Assembly: GCF_003054175.1 (NCBI RefSeq)
Contig: NZ_QBKN01000022.1
Location: forward strand, 26,426 to 90,425
Direction: 5' to 3'
DNA length: 64,000 nt
From: Allosediminivita pacifica
GTDB lineage: Bacteria > Pseudomonadota > Alphaproteobacteria > Rhodobacterales > Rhodobacteraceae
The position numbers and the translations under genes were made by a program. How positions within the stretch are numbered: position 1 is the first letter of the stretch; the number at the start of each line of letters is the position of its first letter. Below, in pieces: positions 6,629 to 15,416 of this stretch. The notes under the pieces were generated by a model. It saw nothing but the letters and a program-made list of their open reading frames with translations, was not told the DNA's origin and did not search any database.

Positions 6629-9600
6629 ATGCCTCAGGTTGCCGGCGTTCCGTTGGTATCGCTTTTCGACGCGATTGATCGCGTCAACCAGGCGCTTCCT
6701 GCCCCGGTCTCGCGCTTTGTCGAACGCTTCGTCGCGCTGGATCTCCAAAGCCGCACGAGCCCCGAGGCCATCATCCACACCGGGCGCCTCCAGAGCCTCG
6801 ACGTGGCCGTCGCCGGACAGGATGTCGAAGCCTTCGACCTCCCCTTCGGCAAGCTCAAGATCCCCATGATCACCACCGGCGTGCCGTTCCGCCTGTCCTT
6901 CCGGCGCGCCGCCGCGACCGGTGACATGGAACCGGGCGCCGAGTCCTGGCAGCTCGACCTCATGCTGGGCGAGTTCGAACTTGAACTCGACGGTCTCGTC
7001 GCCGCCGACTTCATTCCCGAAAGCGGCACCACGCCCCGCCACCTCTCCCCGAAAACCGGCAATCCGCCCGCTGCCATCGTCGGCTCTGCTGCCCTGCGGT
7101 TCGAGCGGCGCGCCTCCGACCAGCCGGTCGTGACCCGCTTCATCGACGCGACAGGCGGTGGCGATCCGCTGATCCCCGACGCCCTCATGGGCGCTGTGAC
7201 CAACGTCACGCTCGCCCCGCCGCACGTGCTGATCGGCAGCTCCCAGTTCGGCCTCACCGTCAAGAATGTCCTCTTCGACTATTCCGAGGAATTCTCTCCC
7301 GCCTTTGTCCTGGAACGCGGCCAGTCCGCCGACTGGGTCGGCCTCGCCATCGAGGAAGTGGCAGTCTACTGCCCCTCGAACGCGCTCGGCAAAGGCGGCT
7401 TCTCGCTCTCGGTCCGTGACCTGCTGATCGGCGACCCGCTCGGGCTCCAGGCCGAGATCGAGGTCCAGTTCGGCGCCTCGCCGCTGAACCCCGCCACCTT
7501 CGCCTTCACCCAGGGTGGGGCCGACATCACCTCGGGCTTTGACTTCGACGAGGGCACGCTGGAGATTCAGGCCGAACCCGGCGAACTCGTCGAGCTCACC
7601 GCCTCTCTCGCCGTCCCGGCCCCGCCCCCCGGCAGCGCCATTCTCGACTACGAGGCCGAGTTCAAGTTTCCCGGGCGCGCCAAACAGACCGGCGACAACG
7701 CCACCGGAACGGTCCGCCACGGCGACGTCATCCGCATCACGCCGATCGAGGTTCTTGGTCCGGGTGACGACGACAAGCGCCGCAAGCCCGAGTTCACCGT
7801 CCGCATGGTGGCAAGCGGCACCGCGCCCGGGATCTCCGTGACCCTCGCGGGCACACGGCTTGCCAACGTAGTGGACCTCAACGGCCCCATCGACGCGCTG
7901 ACCCAGATCACGCTCGAGGCCGCCGCCAGTCCCGCCGATCCTGCCGCGACCTTCGAATGGCACTCCGAGACGCTCGGCATCGACAGCAGCGGCACAAGCC
8001 TTGCCCTGACGCTGCCCTCGGACGCGCGCGGCCTGCACATGATCCGCCTGCGTCAGACCGGCTCCGAGACCTCGGAAACCCGCCTCCGGCTGCGCCTGCG
8101 CGATCCCCTCGACGGTTTGCTTTACATCGGCTGCGAGGACGGCGTCTTCGAGGCAAGCACCCCCACGGCCCCCGTGGCCCCCGCCGCGATCCTCGGGGTC
8201 TACGACCTCGCCGCCTTCCACGAACACGGTCGCCTCGACGGCGCCAACGCCATGGGCGCGATCAGCGGCGCCACCGTCGACATCCCCTCCGGCACCATCG
8301 CCGAGGTGGCGGTGTTCGAAGGCGGCACGCCGGCCGGCTTCGAAGAGGACCGCCACGTGCAGGTCATCTTCGAGTTCGACGAAAGCACGGACGGCGTCTG
8401 GGGCGACAAGCGCCCCTTCAACGACCACGGCAGCAACCTGCACGAAAGCCTCCTCGCCTGGGCCTCCAACTACTCCGGCGGCAAGTTCGTGGTGATCGGC
8501 CGTTGCGACGACGTGGGCAAGAACGACTACAACATCGACCTCGCCGGCCGCCGCCGGGACGAAGGGGTGCGCCTGCTGACCACGCCAGCCGGATCCCAAT
8601 CCGCGGTGACGGCCGCGATCGAGGAACACCAGGAACAGGGCATCGGCGCGCTCGATGCGGCCACGCGTGATTTGATCGAACCCGACGAGGCCGAAGCCTC
8701 GGGACGGCTCATCAAGAACCCCGCGGTCGTCGACCGCAGCAGCTGGCCCAAGGACGGCCTGGGCAACGGGCTCCGCAGCAACCCGCCCGACCCGGTCCGC
8801 GAAGAGATCCGCGTGAGCTATCGCCGCGTCGACATCTACGCTGTCGGCGGTACTTCCTCCGACGCCGCGCGACGCGAGACCTCGTCCGCCGTCGCCCCCA
8901 CCCGCCGCCTGATCCTAGTGCCCGCAACGGGACGCGACGTGCTGCCCGCCGACAACGACGATGCGCGCGCCGACTACCGCGTCCTGCTCAAGCTCGGCTG
9001 GGACCGCCCGCGTTTCTCCGGGTGGGAGGACATCGTCCCCAACCTCGCCGAGTTCGAATACGCTTGGACCCCCTCCGGTGACGACGGGATCAGCACCACG
9101 AGCGAGGTGCTGACCGTCTACGGAAAATGGGTCTACGACGATCTGACCGGCTTCACCGAGTTCCTGCTTGGCATCAAGTCCGAGGGCGACCCCGAGGGCC
9201 TCTTCGATATCGAGCAGCCCAACCTGGTGGCTGCGCTTAGCTTCGGGCCCATGCTGGCCTCGGGCATCGACTTCGACACCGACGCGGTGGAATCCGGCGT
9301 CCGCCTCGGCGCGCTGGCCACGATCACCGGCTTTGCCGGTGCAGATTTCGGGGACGGACCTCTGATCGGCCCGGGCTCCATGTCCGCCTTCACAAAGCTT
9401 CAGGCCAAGGCGCAGACCAAGACCATCGCCGACCCGCTCCAGTCCTACAAGATCATGGTCACCGCCGACTACACGAACACGCTGCACGTCAACGCGGGCT
9501 CGCTCGGGCTGCGCACCGACCCCAACCAGCCGATGAAGATCAAATACACGGACGTGGGCGTCGAGTTCGACAACACCGATCCCGACGCCCCGCTCATCGA

Positions 9601-12600
9601 CAAGATCGGCCTGGCCCAGACCAGCAAGTCCATGTCGATCGAGGATTCCGGCCTGTGGAAGATCGACGGCCCGCTTGGCCGACTGCTGCGGATCACCGAG
9701 TTCAAGATGGGCACCGGTTCGCTCTGGTTCGAACCGACGCTGGCCGTGGCCATCGACATCGGCGTGGTCGAGGTCACCGAAGCCACAATCCGCGTCACCT
9801 TCAACACCGATGCCAACGGCGGTCTCGACGGCGGCCCCGAATTCTCGCTTCGCGGGCTCAAGGCCGCGGTCGATATCCCCGCCACGATCAAGGGCGAAGG
9901 CCGGATCAAGATCGAGGACAACGGCATCCTCAAGGCCGGGGTCGATGCCACGCTGATCCCGCTGCAATGCCGCGCCTCGGTCGCGCTGGCCGTGGGCATC
10001 CCCGACGACCCGCCCGATTTCGCCCCCTCGCTCTTCCTCAGCCTCTACGGGCGCGTGCAGTTCCCCGGCGGCATCCCGCTCGGGCCCCTGCCCATCGCCA
10101 TCCACGGCTTCATCGGCCAGGTGGTCATCAACGGCGCTCGCGACGTGGCCGAGACCGAAGACGTTGTCGCCCGCGAAATCGGCTGGTGGCGCAAGGACCC
10201 CGAGGACAAGTACGCGCCGAAAAAGGGCCAGTACGCCTTCGGCGTGGGCGTCGTCGTCGGCACCCTGCCCGACGCATCGTTCTCATTCTCCGCGACGGGC
10301 ATGGTGGTCGTGGCATTTCCCGACGTCGAGGTCATATTCGGCGTCGAGGTCAACATCCTGTCGATCCCCGACAAGACCGCCAAGGACAAGAAGGACGGTC
10401 AGAGCGCCTCGATCACGGGCCTTGTCGTCATCAACGAAGACGCCGTCACCGTCGCCGTCTCGGCAACGTACAAGATCCCCAAGCTTCTGGAGCTCAAGCT
10501 GCCTTTCGGCGCCCATTTCCCCGGCGCGGGCGGCAACACCTACGTCCGCATCGGCAGCGACAACGGTCCCGGCCGCTCGGGCGAGCCGGTCACCATCACC
10601 TTCCTGCCCGGCACGCTCGACATCGAGGTCTGGTCCTTCCTCATGGTCGAGGGTGGCGGCCTGCCGAACTTCGGCCCGAACAAGGACTGGAACTTCGACG
10701 GCTTCTCGATCGGCTTCGGCGCCGGGGCCGGGTTCGAGTGGAAGGCCGGCCCGCTCGAACTCTCTGTCTCGGGCGCGATCTACGTGGGAATGGGCACCGA
10801 CCCGCTCTTCATCAAGGGCGGGCTCTACCTGCGCGGCTCGCTCGACCTCGTGATCGTCTCGGCCTCGGTCGATGCCGCCATCGTCGTCAGCTACTACAAT
10901 CCTCCCGACGGAGACGCCGTCGCGGCGCTTGAGGAAGCCCGCTTCTGCGCCTCGGTCGACTTCTTCTTCTTCACGGTCGAGGGTTGCATCACGCTCGACT
11001 TCGGCAGCGCCGCCGAGTTCGAGACACCCGATCCCGAACCGCCCGTGGACTCCATCAGCCTAACAGACCGGCTGAATCGCGTCACCGGCATGGCCACAAC
11101 CGGCGCACCGCAGGGCGCGGCGATCTACGATTTCGTCGAGGTCGACGGCCAGTCCCAGAACCAGGGCGTCGCCCCCGAGGACAATCACACCGTCTGGCCC
11201 GACACGGTCCCCGTCCTGAACTTCCGCCATTTCATCGAGGATGCGATCCCCGCCGGCCACCAGTTCGACCCCGGCGAGACGCCCGCCGGCGAACGCTGGT
11301 TCGGCTCCAACCGCCTGCGTTACACCTACCGCCTTCTCGACGTGCGGCTGGTGCGGGACGCCGACAACGCGCCCGTCACCGATCCCTCCGGCGATCCGCT
11401 GCTCTCCACCTGGACCCATCCGCCCGCGCGGCCCGCCGACGACACGTCGGGTGACACCACCCCGCTGCCCTCGGGCGCCGAGGTCACGAGCCTGCAGCTT
11501 CTCAACCGCGAACCCTGGGCCTGGGCCCAGAGCACGGCCGACGGCGGCGAAGGCCAGCCCGGCGATCCGGCCGAGATCGTGCGCCGTGTCTGCGAACGCG
11601 TGCCACCCCCGCGCAAAGCCTGCCTGCGCGGCGGCGAGGTCCGCACGCTATCCTCGACCGCAAGCCGTTTGCGCCGCCTCGGCCCGCCACCGGGCCCTTA
11701 CCCGAGCAACTTTCAGGGCGTCTCCCGCGCCTTCCTGCAGGTGGGCAGCGACGAGGTGACGGACAGCGATCTGGTCTCGCTGGTCGGTGCCACGGGCGCG
11801 CTTTTCGAACCGGGCGTGATCCGCCCGGTGCCCGCCACCGCCCTTGCCACGGGCCTTGCCAGCGACGGCTTCCGCCTGCCCCGCCTGGTCCGCGCCGAAA
11901 GCTCCGGCACCCTGGTCCCGCTCGCCCTGCCCTGGCGGATCGAGCTTGACCGCGCCGTGCGCATGGGCGTGCTGACGCTTCTGGTCTGCGACAGCGGCGA
12001 AGGCGGCGGCACCGGATCGGGTTGCTACGAGTTCGAGGACCTCGCCTTCGGCCAGCGGGCCGAAAGCTTCGACCTGCCCCCCTTCGTGCTGACCGCCCAG
12101 CAGAGCCCCAACGCCACCCGTCGCAACACGCTGCAGGCCACCGACCGGATCGATATCTCCAACGCCGTCCAGCCCGAATTCGGCAGCGACGGCAAGACCG
12201 ATGTCCTGGTCTCGAACCCCGGTGCGACGCTCACGCTGAAGCGCCCCTGTCACCTGCTCGAACTTCACTGGTTCAAGCCCTCGGACGGACGCCTGCTTCT
12301 ACGCGTGCACCACGCCGACGGCAGCACCACCGACGAGATCATAGAGACGCCCATCAACCGCCCCGCACTCGCCATCCTCGAGTCCGCCAGCGGGATCCTG
12401 CGCGTCGAGATGCTCACCGACGGGCTCAAGGCCTTCCATCTCTACCGCGTCTGCTGCAAGCGGCCGGGCGACGTGCCGACCGGCGACCCGCGCGCCTGCA
12501 TCGAGTTCAAGGGCCTCAGCAACAACGTGGTGAACGCGCCGCAGTTCACCCATGACGGCGCCACCTTCGAAACCCTCGATCCCTCCGAGCGCTTCATACT

Positions 12601-15415
12601 CCGCGACGCGGTCGACGCGGCGGCCCCCGGCGGCTTCGGTCAGGACGGGCTGGGCGACATCCAGCTCCCCCCGAAAGGCGCCCGGATCACGCTGCCGCGC
12701 GGCTGTACCAAGATCGAGGTCTCGGTGGTGCTCGGCGCCCGCGCGGTCAAGGTCTCGGGCCTCGATGCATCCGGCGACACCGTCGCAACCGCCGGGTCTC
12801 CCGCAACGCAGGACGTGGGCCATACCATCGTGCTCGAGGCAAGCACCCCCATGGTCAGCGTCGTGATCGAGGGCGGCTCTGGCGAGGCCTTCCTCTACCG
12901 GCTCTGCTGCGTCGGCAAGACCGACGGCGGCACCGCGCGCTGCATCGACCTCGACGACCTGCCGCGCACCCTCGAAGGCCGGGCCGAGGCCACGGTCGAC
13001 GGCCTCGTGATCCGCCCTGCCGCGCGCGGCACTCCGATCCGCCTCGCCGATCAGGCCGACACCACGGGCACCCCGCGCTCGGGCCGCGACGGTCGGGCGG
13101 AGCTTCTGATCCCCGACAGCGGGCTCACCCTGACCCTGCCCGAGGGCTGTCTGGACGTGGAGCTTCACGTCATGCTCTTCGGCGGGCCGATCAAGGCCGT
13201 GGGCTTCGGGGCCGACGGCAAGGATGTCGCCTCGACCTCGGGCACCGACCAGAAGAAACCCCTCGTTCTGCGCCTCTCGGGTCAGGCGCCCATCGTGCGC
13301 ATCACCCTGTCCGGCAGCGCCAACGAAGCGGTGCTCTATCGCCTCTGCTGCCGCGCGGGCACGATGCTTCGCCCGGCCAACCGCTGCATCGCGCTCTCCC
13401 GCGCCAAGGTCGTCGGCGCCCGCGCCGACGTCGCGCTCGAAGGTCTCACCTTCAGCGATCCGCGCAACGAAAAGACCCTCAAGGCCCTGCCGGCCCGCAA
13501 CGACCAGCCCGCTGCGCTGGCGTTCGGCGAAGCCGGGCTCGAGATCGGCCTGTCGCGCACAGCCAACCACGTCCGCCTGCACCTCTTGGTCCGCAAGGGC
13601 GCCGCCTACCAGGTCGACGCCTTCGACGGTCAGGGCCGCAGGATCGCCGGCGAAGGGGGCGAGTCCGCCGGCACCGACCTGCGTCTCACCCTCAAGGCCG
13701 AGGCCATCGCCCGCATCATGGTCCGCGCCAAGGGCGCGGGCGCCCTTGGCGAGGTCTGCCTGCGCGAGACGGGCCCCACCGAGGCACGCCGCGACGGCAG
13801 TCCGACGGTCATCCGCGATCTGCGCACAGACGTCGGGACCTGTGCGCTGATACGCGCTGGGGCAGCCACCCTTCCCGAGGTGCTGGGCCGCACGCGCTCC
13901 GAGGGTGGCAGCGGCACCGCATGGGCGCCCGAGATCATCTCCTCGCATCCGCAAGAGGATGGCTCGACTTGCCACGTGGTCCGCTACACCATGCCGGCTG
14001 CGCCCGAGTCAGTGGACGAGATCCGCGTGCTCACCCGCACCCCCGGGCAGGACGTCACTTTCATCGGCCTCTGCGCCATCGACGACCGCGCGGCCCGCTG
14101 GCACGCCACCGACGAGGTCATCCGGGACGAGATCGAGGACACGCTCGACAATTCCGACCCGACCGACGGCGGCCGCCCGGTGCTGCTCGACCCCGATACC
14201 GTCTACCGCATCGAGGTCGACTGGGAGTTCCAGTCCTGGCTCAGCGAACGCGAGGACGAACAGCCCCCGCAGACCCCGCCCGCGGGCGACTGGCAGCCCG
14301 GCACCATGCAGGCCTTCCGCTTCCGGACGGCCGCCGAAAACACGGCGATCCCCACCCGGCAGGACGGCCCGAACGAACACCTCTTCGATCCGCGCGACCT
14401 CGACCGCTACCTCGCGGCGAGCGCTCCGGAAACCGGCGCCATCGCGCATTTCACCGAAGATCCGGTGGTCTTCCACTTTGCGCAGGATCACGTCGCCAAC
14501 CTCATGGACCGCTACAACCGCGAATTCGAGATCGAGGTGCGCCGCACCGATCCCGAACCGAAGTCCGGCGGCACGCTCCTGACCGCCGCCGCGATCCCGC
14601 TCGCGGGCACGGTCGGGACCTTCAGCATCCCGCGCGAATTCATGACGCCCGCCGAGCAGCGTATCACCGAGGCCGTGCGCGACGCGCCCTGCATCGACAG
14701 CGAGCGCCCGGTCGGCGGCACCACGCTCGCCGGGGTCTACCCGCTGGAGCCGGACGTCTTCTACGACGCCAACCTCTGGGCCGTGCGCAGCGGCAACAGT
14801 ACCGACCGCATCATGGTCAGTGCCGCCAACTTCCGCACCTCGCGCTACGCCAATCCGACCGAGATGATCCAGGCGATCGGCTGCGACACCGACGGCGGCG
14901 TGCAGCCCACCCCCGCGGCTGAGCTCATCCTCGAGCCCGGCGCGACCCTACCACCCGTCCCGGCCCCCGCCACACCCAGGGGCGCGCAGCCGCCCTCGGA
15001 CCGTCTCTTCGACGAGGCGATGAATGCCATGGGCCTCGGCACGCTCGGCCTTCCGCAGGACCAGGCCCGTCTCTTCCAGATCTGGGAACAGGACGGCGGC
15101 GGCACGCTGTCGACGGTGGCCTTCCTGGTGGACGCGCTGGAACCGCTGAACCGCGTGGCCCATGTGATCTCGGGTACCGAGGTCGTGATCGCCGACCGCT
15201 GCCGGCTGCGCGGCGGACGCTACGGCGGCACTGAGCTGCGCGTGACGCGCATCAACCGCAACGCCACGCGGGTGCTGCTCCGGCCGGTGACACCGATCCC
15301 GGCGGGCGCCGATCCCGCGAGCTTCCAACTGATCTTCGACACGAGCGACGGGCAGATCACCGGACGCCGTCAGATGCGCGCCCGGCCCCTGATGCTCGAC
15401 CTGGAGGGTTTCTGA
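6629..15415 (+). CDS. Giant multidomain protein of unknown function (2928 aa)
   Basis: I do not recognise the full architecture. There is no signal peptide or membrane segment. From the N-terminus: beta-rich sequence with Ig/PKD-like pieces (to about 550); an OmpA-like segment at about 570-655, with VIGRCDDVGKNDYN and LAGRRRDEG matching the peptidoglycan-binding OmpA C-domain pattern; a long alternating hydrophobic/polar beta region at about 900-1460, somewhat like the DUF6603 type of giant protein (unconfirmed); four tandem repeats of about 148 residues ending in LYRLCC-like motifs (1799-2385); a C-terminal part with a proline-rich linker near 2760-2795. Start ATG follows AGAGGTGG. It begins an operon with two further large proteins one and 14 bases apart. 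Composition matches its neighbours, so recent transfer is not evident. A structural scaffold or surface role is only a guess. Confidence 0.9.
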   Translation: MPQVAGVPLVSLFDAIDRVNQALPAPVSRFVERFVALDLQSRTSPEAIIHTGRLQSLDVAVAGQDVEAFDLPFGKLKIPMITTGVPFRLSFRRAAATGDMEPGAESWQLDLMLGEFELELDGLVAADFIPESGTTPRHLSPKTGNPPAAIVGSAALRFERRASDQPVVTRFIDATGGGDPLIPDALMGAVTNVTLAPPHVLIGSSQFGLTVKNVLFDYSEEFSPAFVLERGQSADWVGLAIEEVAVYCPSNALGKGGFSLSVRDLLIGDPLGLQAEIEVQFGASPLNPATFAFTQGGADITSGFDFDEGTLEIQAEPGELVELTASLAVPAPPPGSAILDYEAEFKFPGRAKQTGDNATGTVRHGDVIRITPIEVLGPGDDDKRRKPEFTVRMVASGTAPGISVTLAGTRLANVVDLNGPIDALTQITLEAAASPADPAATFEWHSETLGIDSSGTSLALTLPSDARGLHMIRLRQTGSETSETRLRLRLRDPLDGLLYIGCEDGVFEASTPTAPVAPAAILGVYDLAAFHEHGRLDGANAMGAISGATVDIPSGTIAEVAVFEGGTPAGFEEDRHVQVIFEFDESTDGVWGDKRPFNDHGSNLHESLLAWASNYSGGKFVVIGRCDDVGKNDYNIDLAGRRRDEGVRLLTTPAGSQSAVTAAIEEHQEQGIGALDAATRDLIEPDEAEASGRLIKNPAVVDRSSWPKDGLGNGLRSNPPDPVREEIRVSYRRVDIYAVGGTSSDAARRETSSAVAPTRRLILVPATGRDVLPADNDDARADYRVLLKLGWDRPRFSGWEDIVPNLAEFEYAWTPSGDDGISTTSEVLTVYGKWVYDDLTGFTEFLLGIKSEGDPEGLFDIEQPNLVAALSFGPMLASGIDFDTDAVESGVRLGALATITGFAGADFGDGPLIGPGSMSAFTKLQAKAQTKTIADPLQSYKIMVTADYTNTLHVNAGSLGLRTDPNQPMKIKYTDVGVEFDNTDPDAPLIDKIGLAQTSKSMSIEDSGLWKIDGPLGRLLRITEFKMGTGSLWFEPTLAVAIDIGVVEVTEATIRVTFNTDANGGLDGGPEFSLRGLKAAVDIPATIKGEGRIKIEDNGILKAGVDATLIPLQCRASVALAVGIPDDPPDFAPSLFLSLYGRVQFPGGIPLGPLPIAIHGFIGQVVINGARDVAETEDVVAREIGWWRKDPEDKYAPKKGQYAFGVGVVVGTLPDASFSFSATGMVVVAFPDVEVIFGVEVNILSIPDKTAKDKKDGQSASITGLVVINEDAVTVAVSATYKIPKLLELKLPFGAHFPGAGGNTYVRIGSDNGPGRSGEPVTITFLPGTLDIEVWSFLMVEGGGLPNFGPNKDWNFDGFSIGFGAGAGFEWKAGPLELSVSGAIYVGMGTDPLFIKGGLYLRGSLDLVIVSASVDAAIVVSYYNPPDGDAVAALEEARFCASVDFFFFTVEGCITLDFGSAAEFETPDPEPPVDSISLTDRLNRVTGMATTGAPQGAAIYDFVEVDGQSQNQGVAPEDNHTVWPDTVPVLNFRHFIEDAIPAGHQFDPGETPAGERWFGSNRLRYTYRLLDVRLVRDADNAPVTDPSGDPLLSTWTHPPARPADDTSGDTTPLPSGAEVTSLQLLNREPWAWAQSTADGGEGQPGDPAEIVRRVCERVPPPRKACLRGGEVRTLSSTASRLRRLGPPPGPYPSNFQGVSRAFLQVGSDEVTDSDLVSLVGATGALFEPGVIRPVPATALATGLASDGFRLPRLVRAESSGTLVPLALPWRIELDRAVRMGVLTLLVCDSGEGGGTGSGCYEFEDLAFGQRAESFDLPPFVLTAQQSPNATRRNTLQATDRIDISNAVQPEFGSDGKTDVLVSNPGATLTLKRPCHLLELHWFKPSDGRLLLRVHHADGSTTDEIIETPINRPALAILESASGILRVEMLTDGLKAFHLYRVCCKRPGDVPTGDPRACIEFKGLSNNVVNAPQFTHDGATFETLDPSERFILRDAVDAAAPGGFGQDGLGDIQLPPKGARITLPRGCTKIEVSVVLGARAVKVSGLDASGDTVATAGSPATQDVGHTIVLEASTPMVSVVIEGGSGEAFLYRLCCVGKTDGGTARCIDLDDLPRTLEGRAEATVDGLVIRPAARGTPIRLADQADTTGTPRSGRDGRAELLIPDSGLTLTLPEGCLDVELHVMLFGGPIKAVGFGADGKDVASTSGTDQKKPLVLRLSGQAPIVRITLSGSANEAVLYRLCCRAGTMLRPANRCIALSRAKVVGARADVALEGLTFSDPRNEKTLKALPARNDQPAALAFGEAGLEIGLSRTANHVRLHLLVRKGAAYQVDAFDGQGRRIAGEGGESAGTDLRLTLKAEAIARIMVRAKGAGALGEVCLRETGPTEARRDGSPTVIRDLRTDVGTCALIRAGAATLPEVLGRTRSEGGSGTAWAPEIISSHPQEDGSTCHVVRYTMPAAPESVDEIRVLTRTPGQDVTFIGLCAIDDRAARWHATDEVIRDEIEDTLDNSDPTDGGRPVLLDPDTVYRIEVDWEFQSWLSEREDEQPPQTPPAGDWQPGTMQAFRFRTAAENTAIPTRQDGPNEHLFDPRDLDRYLAASAPETGAIAHFTEDPVVFHFAQDHVANLMDRYNREFEIEVRRTDPEPKSGGTLLTAAAIPLAGTVGTFSIPREFMTPAEQRITEAVRDAPCIDSERPVGGTTLAGVYPLEPDVFYDANLWAVRSGNSTDRIMVSAANFRTSRYANPTEMIQAIGCDTDGGVQPTPAAELILEPGATLPPVPAPATPRGAQPPSDRLFDEAMNAMGLGTLGLPQDQARLFQIWEQDGGGTLSTVAFLVDALEPLNRVAHVISGTEVVIADRCRLRGGRYGGTELRVTRINRNATRVLLRPVTPIPAGADPASFQLIFDTSDGQITGRRQMRARPLMLDLEGF
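12023..13770 (+). repeat. Four tandem cysteine-containing protein repeats within the giant protein
   Basis: Units start near residues 1799, 1957, 2105 and 2253 (period about 148-158). Each opens with a Cys followed by an I/Y-E-F or I-D-L type strand. Each contains a G-x-L-x-L-P-x-G-C-like middle in units 2 and 3 and closes with LYRVCC, LYRLCC, LYRLCC and the degraded GEVCL in unit 4. The pattern suggests tandem beta-sandwich domains with conserved cysteine pairs. The DNA copies have diverged, so these are old protein-level repeats. Confidence 0.75.
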
Positions 15416-15416
15416 C

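Noticed and set aside
6605..8629. Long antisense frame (674 codons) over the first giant gene, and similar ones at 12299-13975 and 20606-22192
   Set aside because: Same codon-bias shadow; Gly/Asp/Val-rich with no start signal or family pattern.
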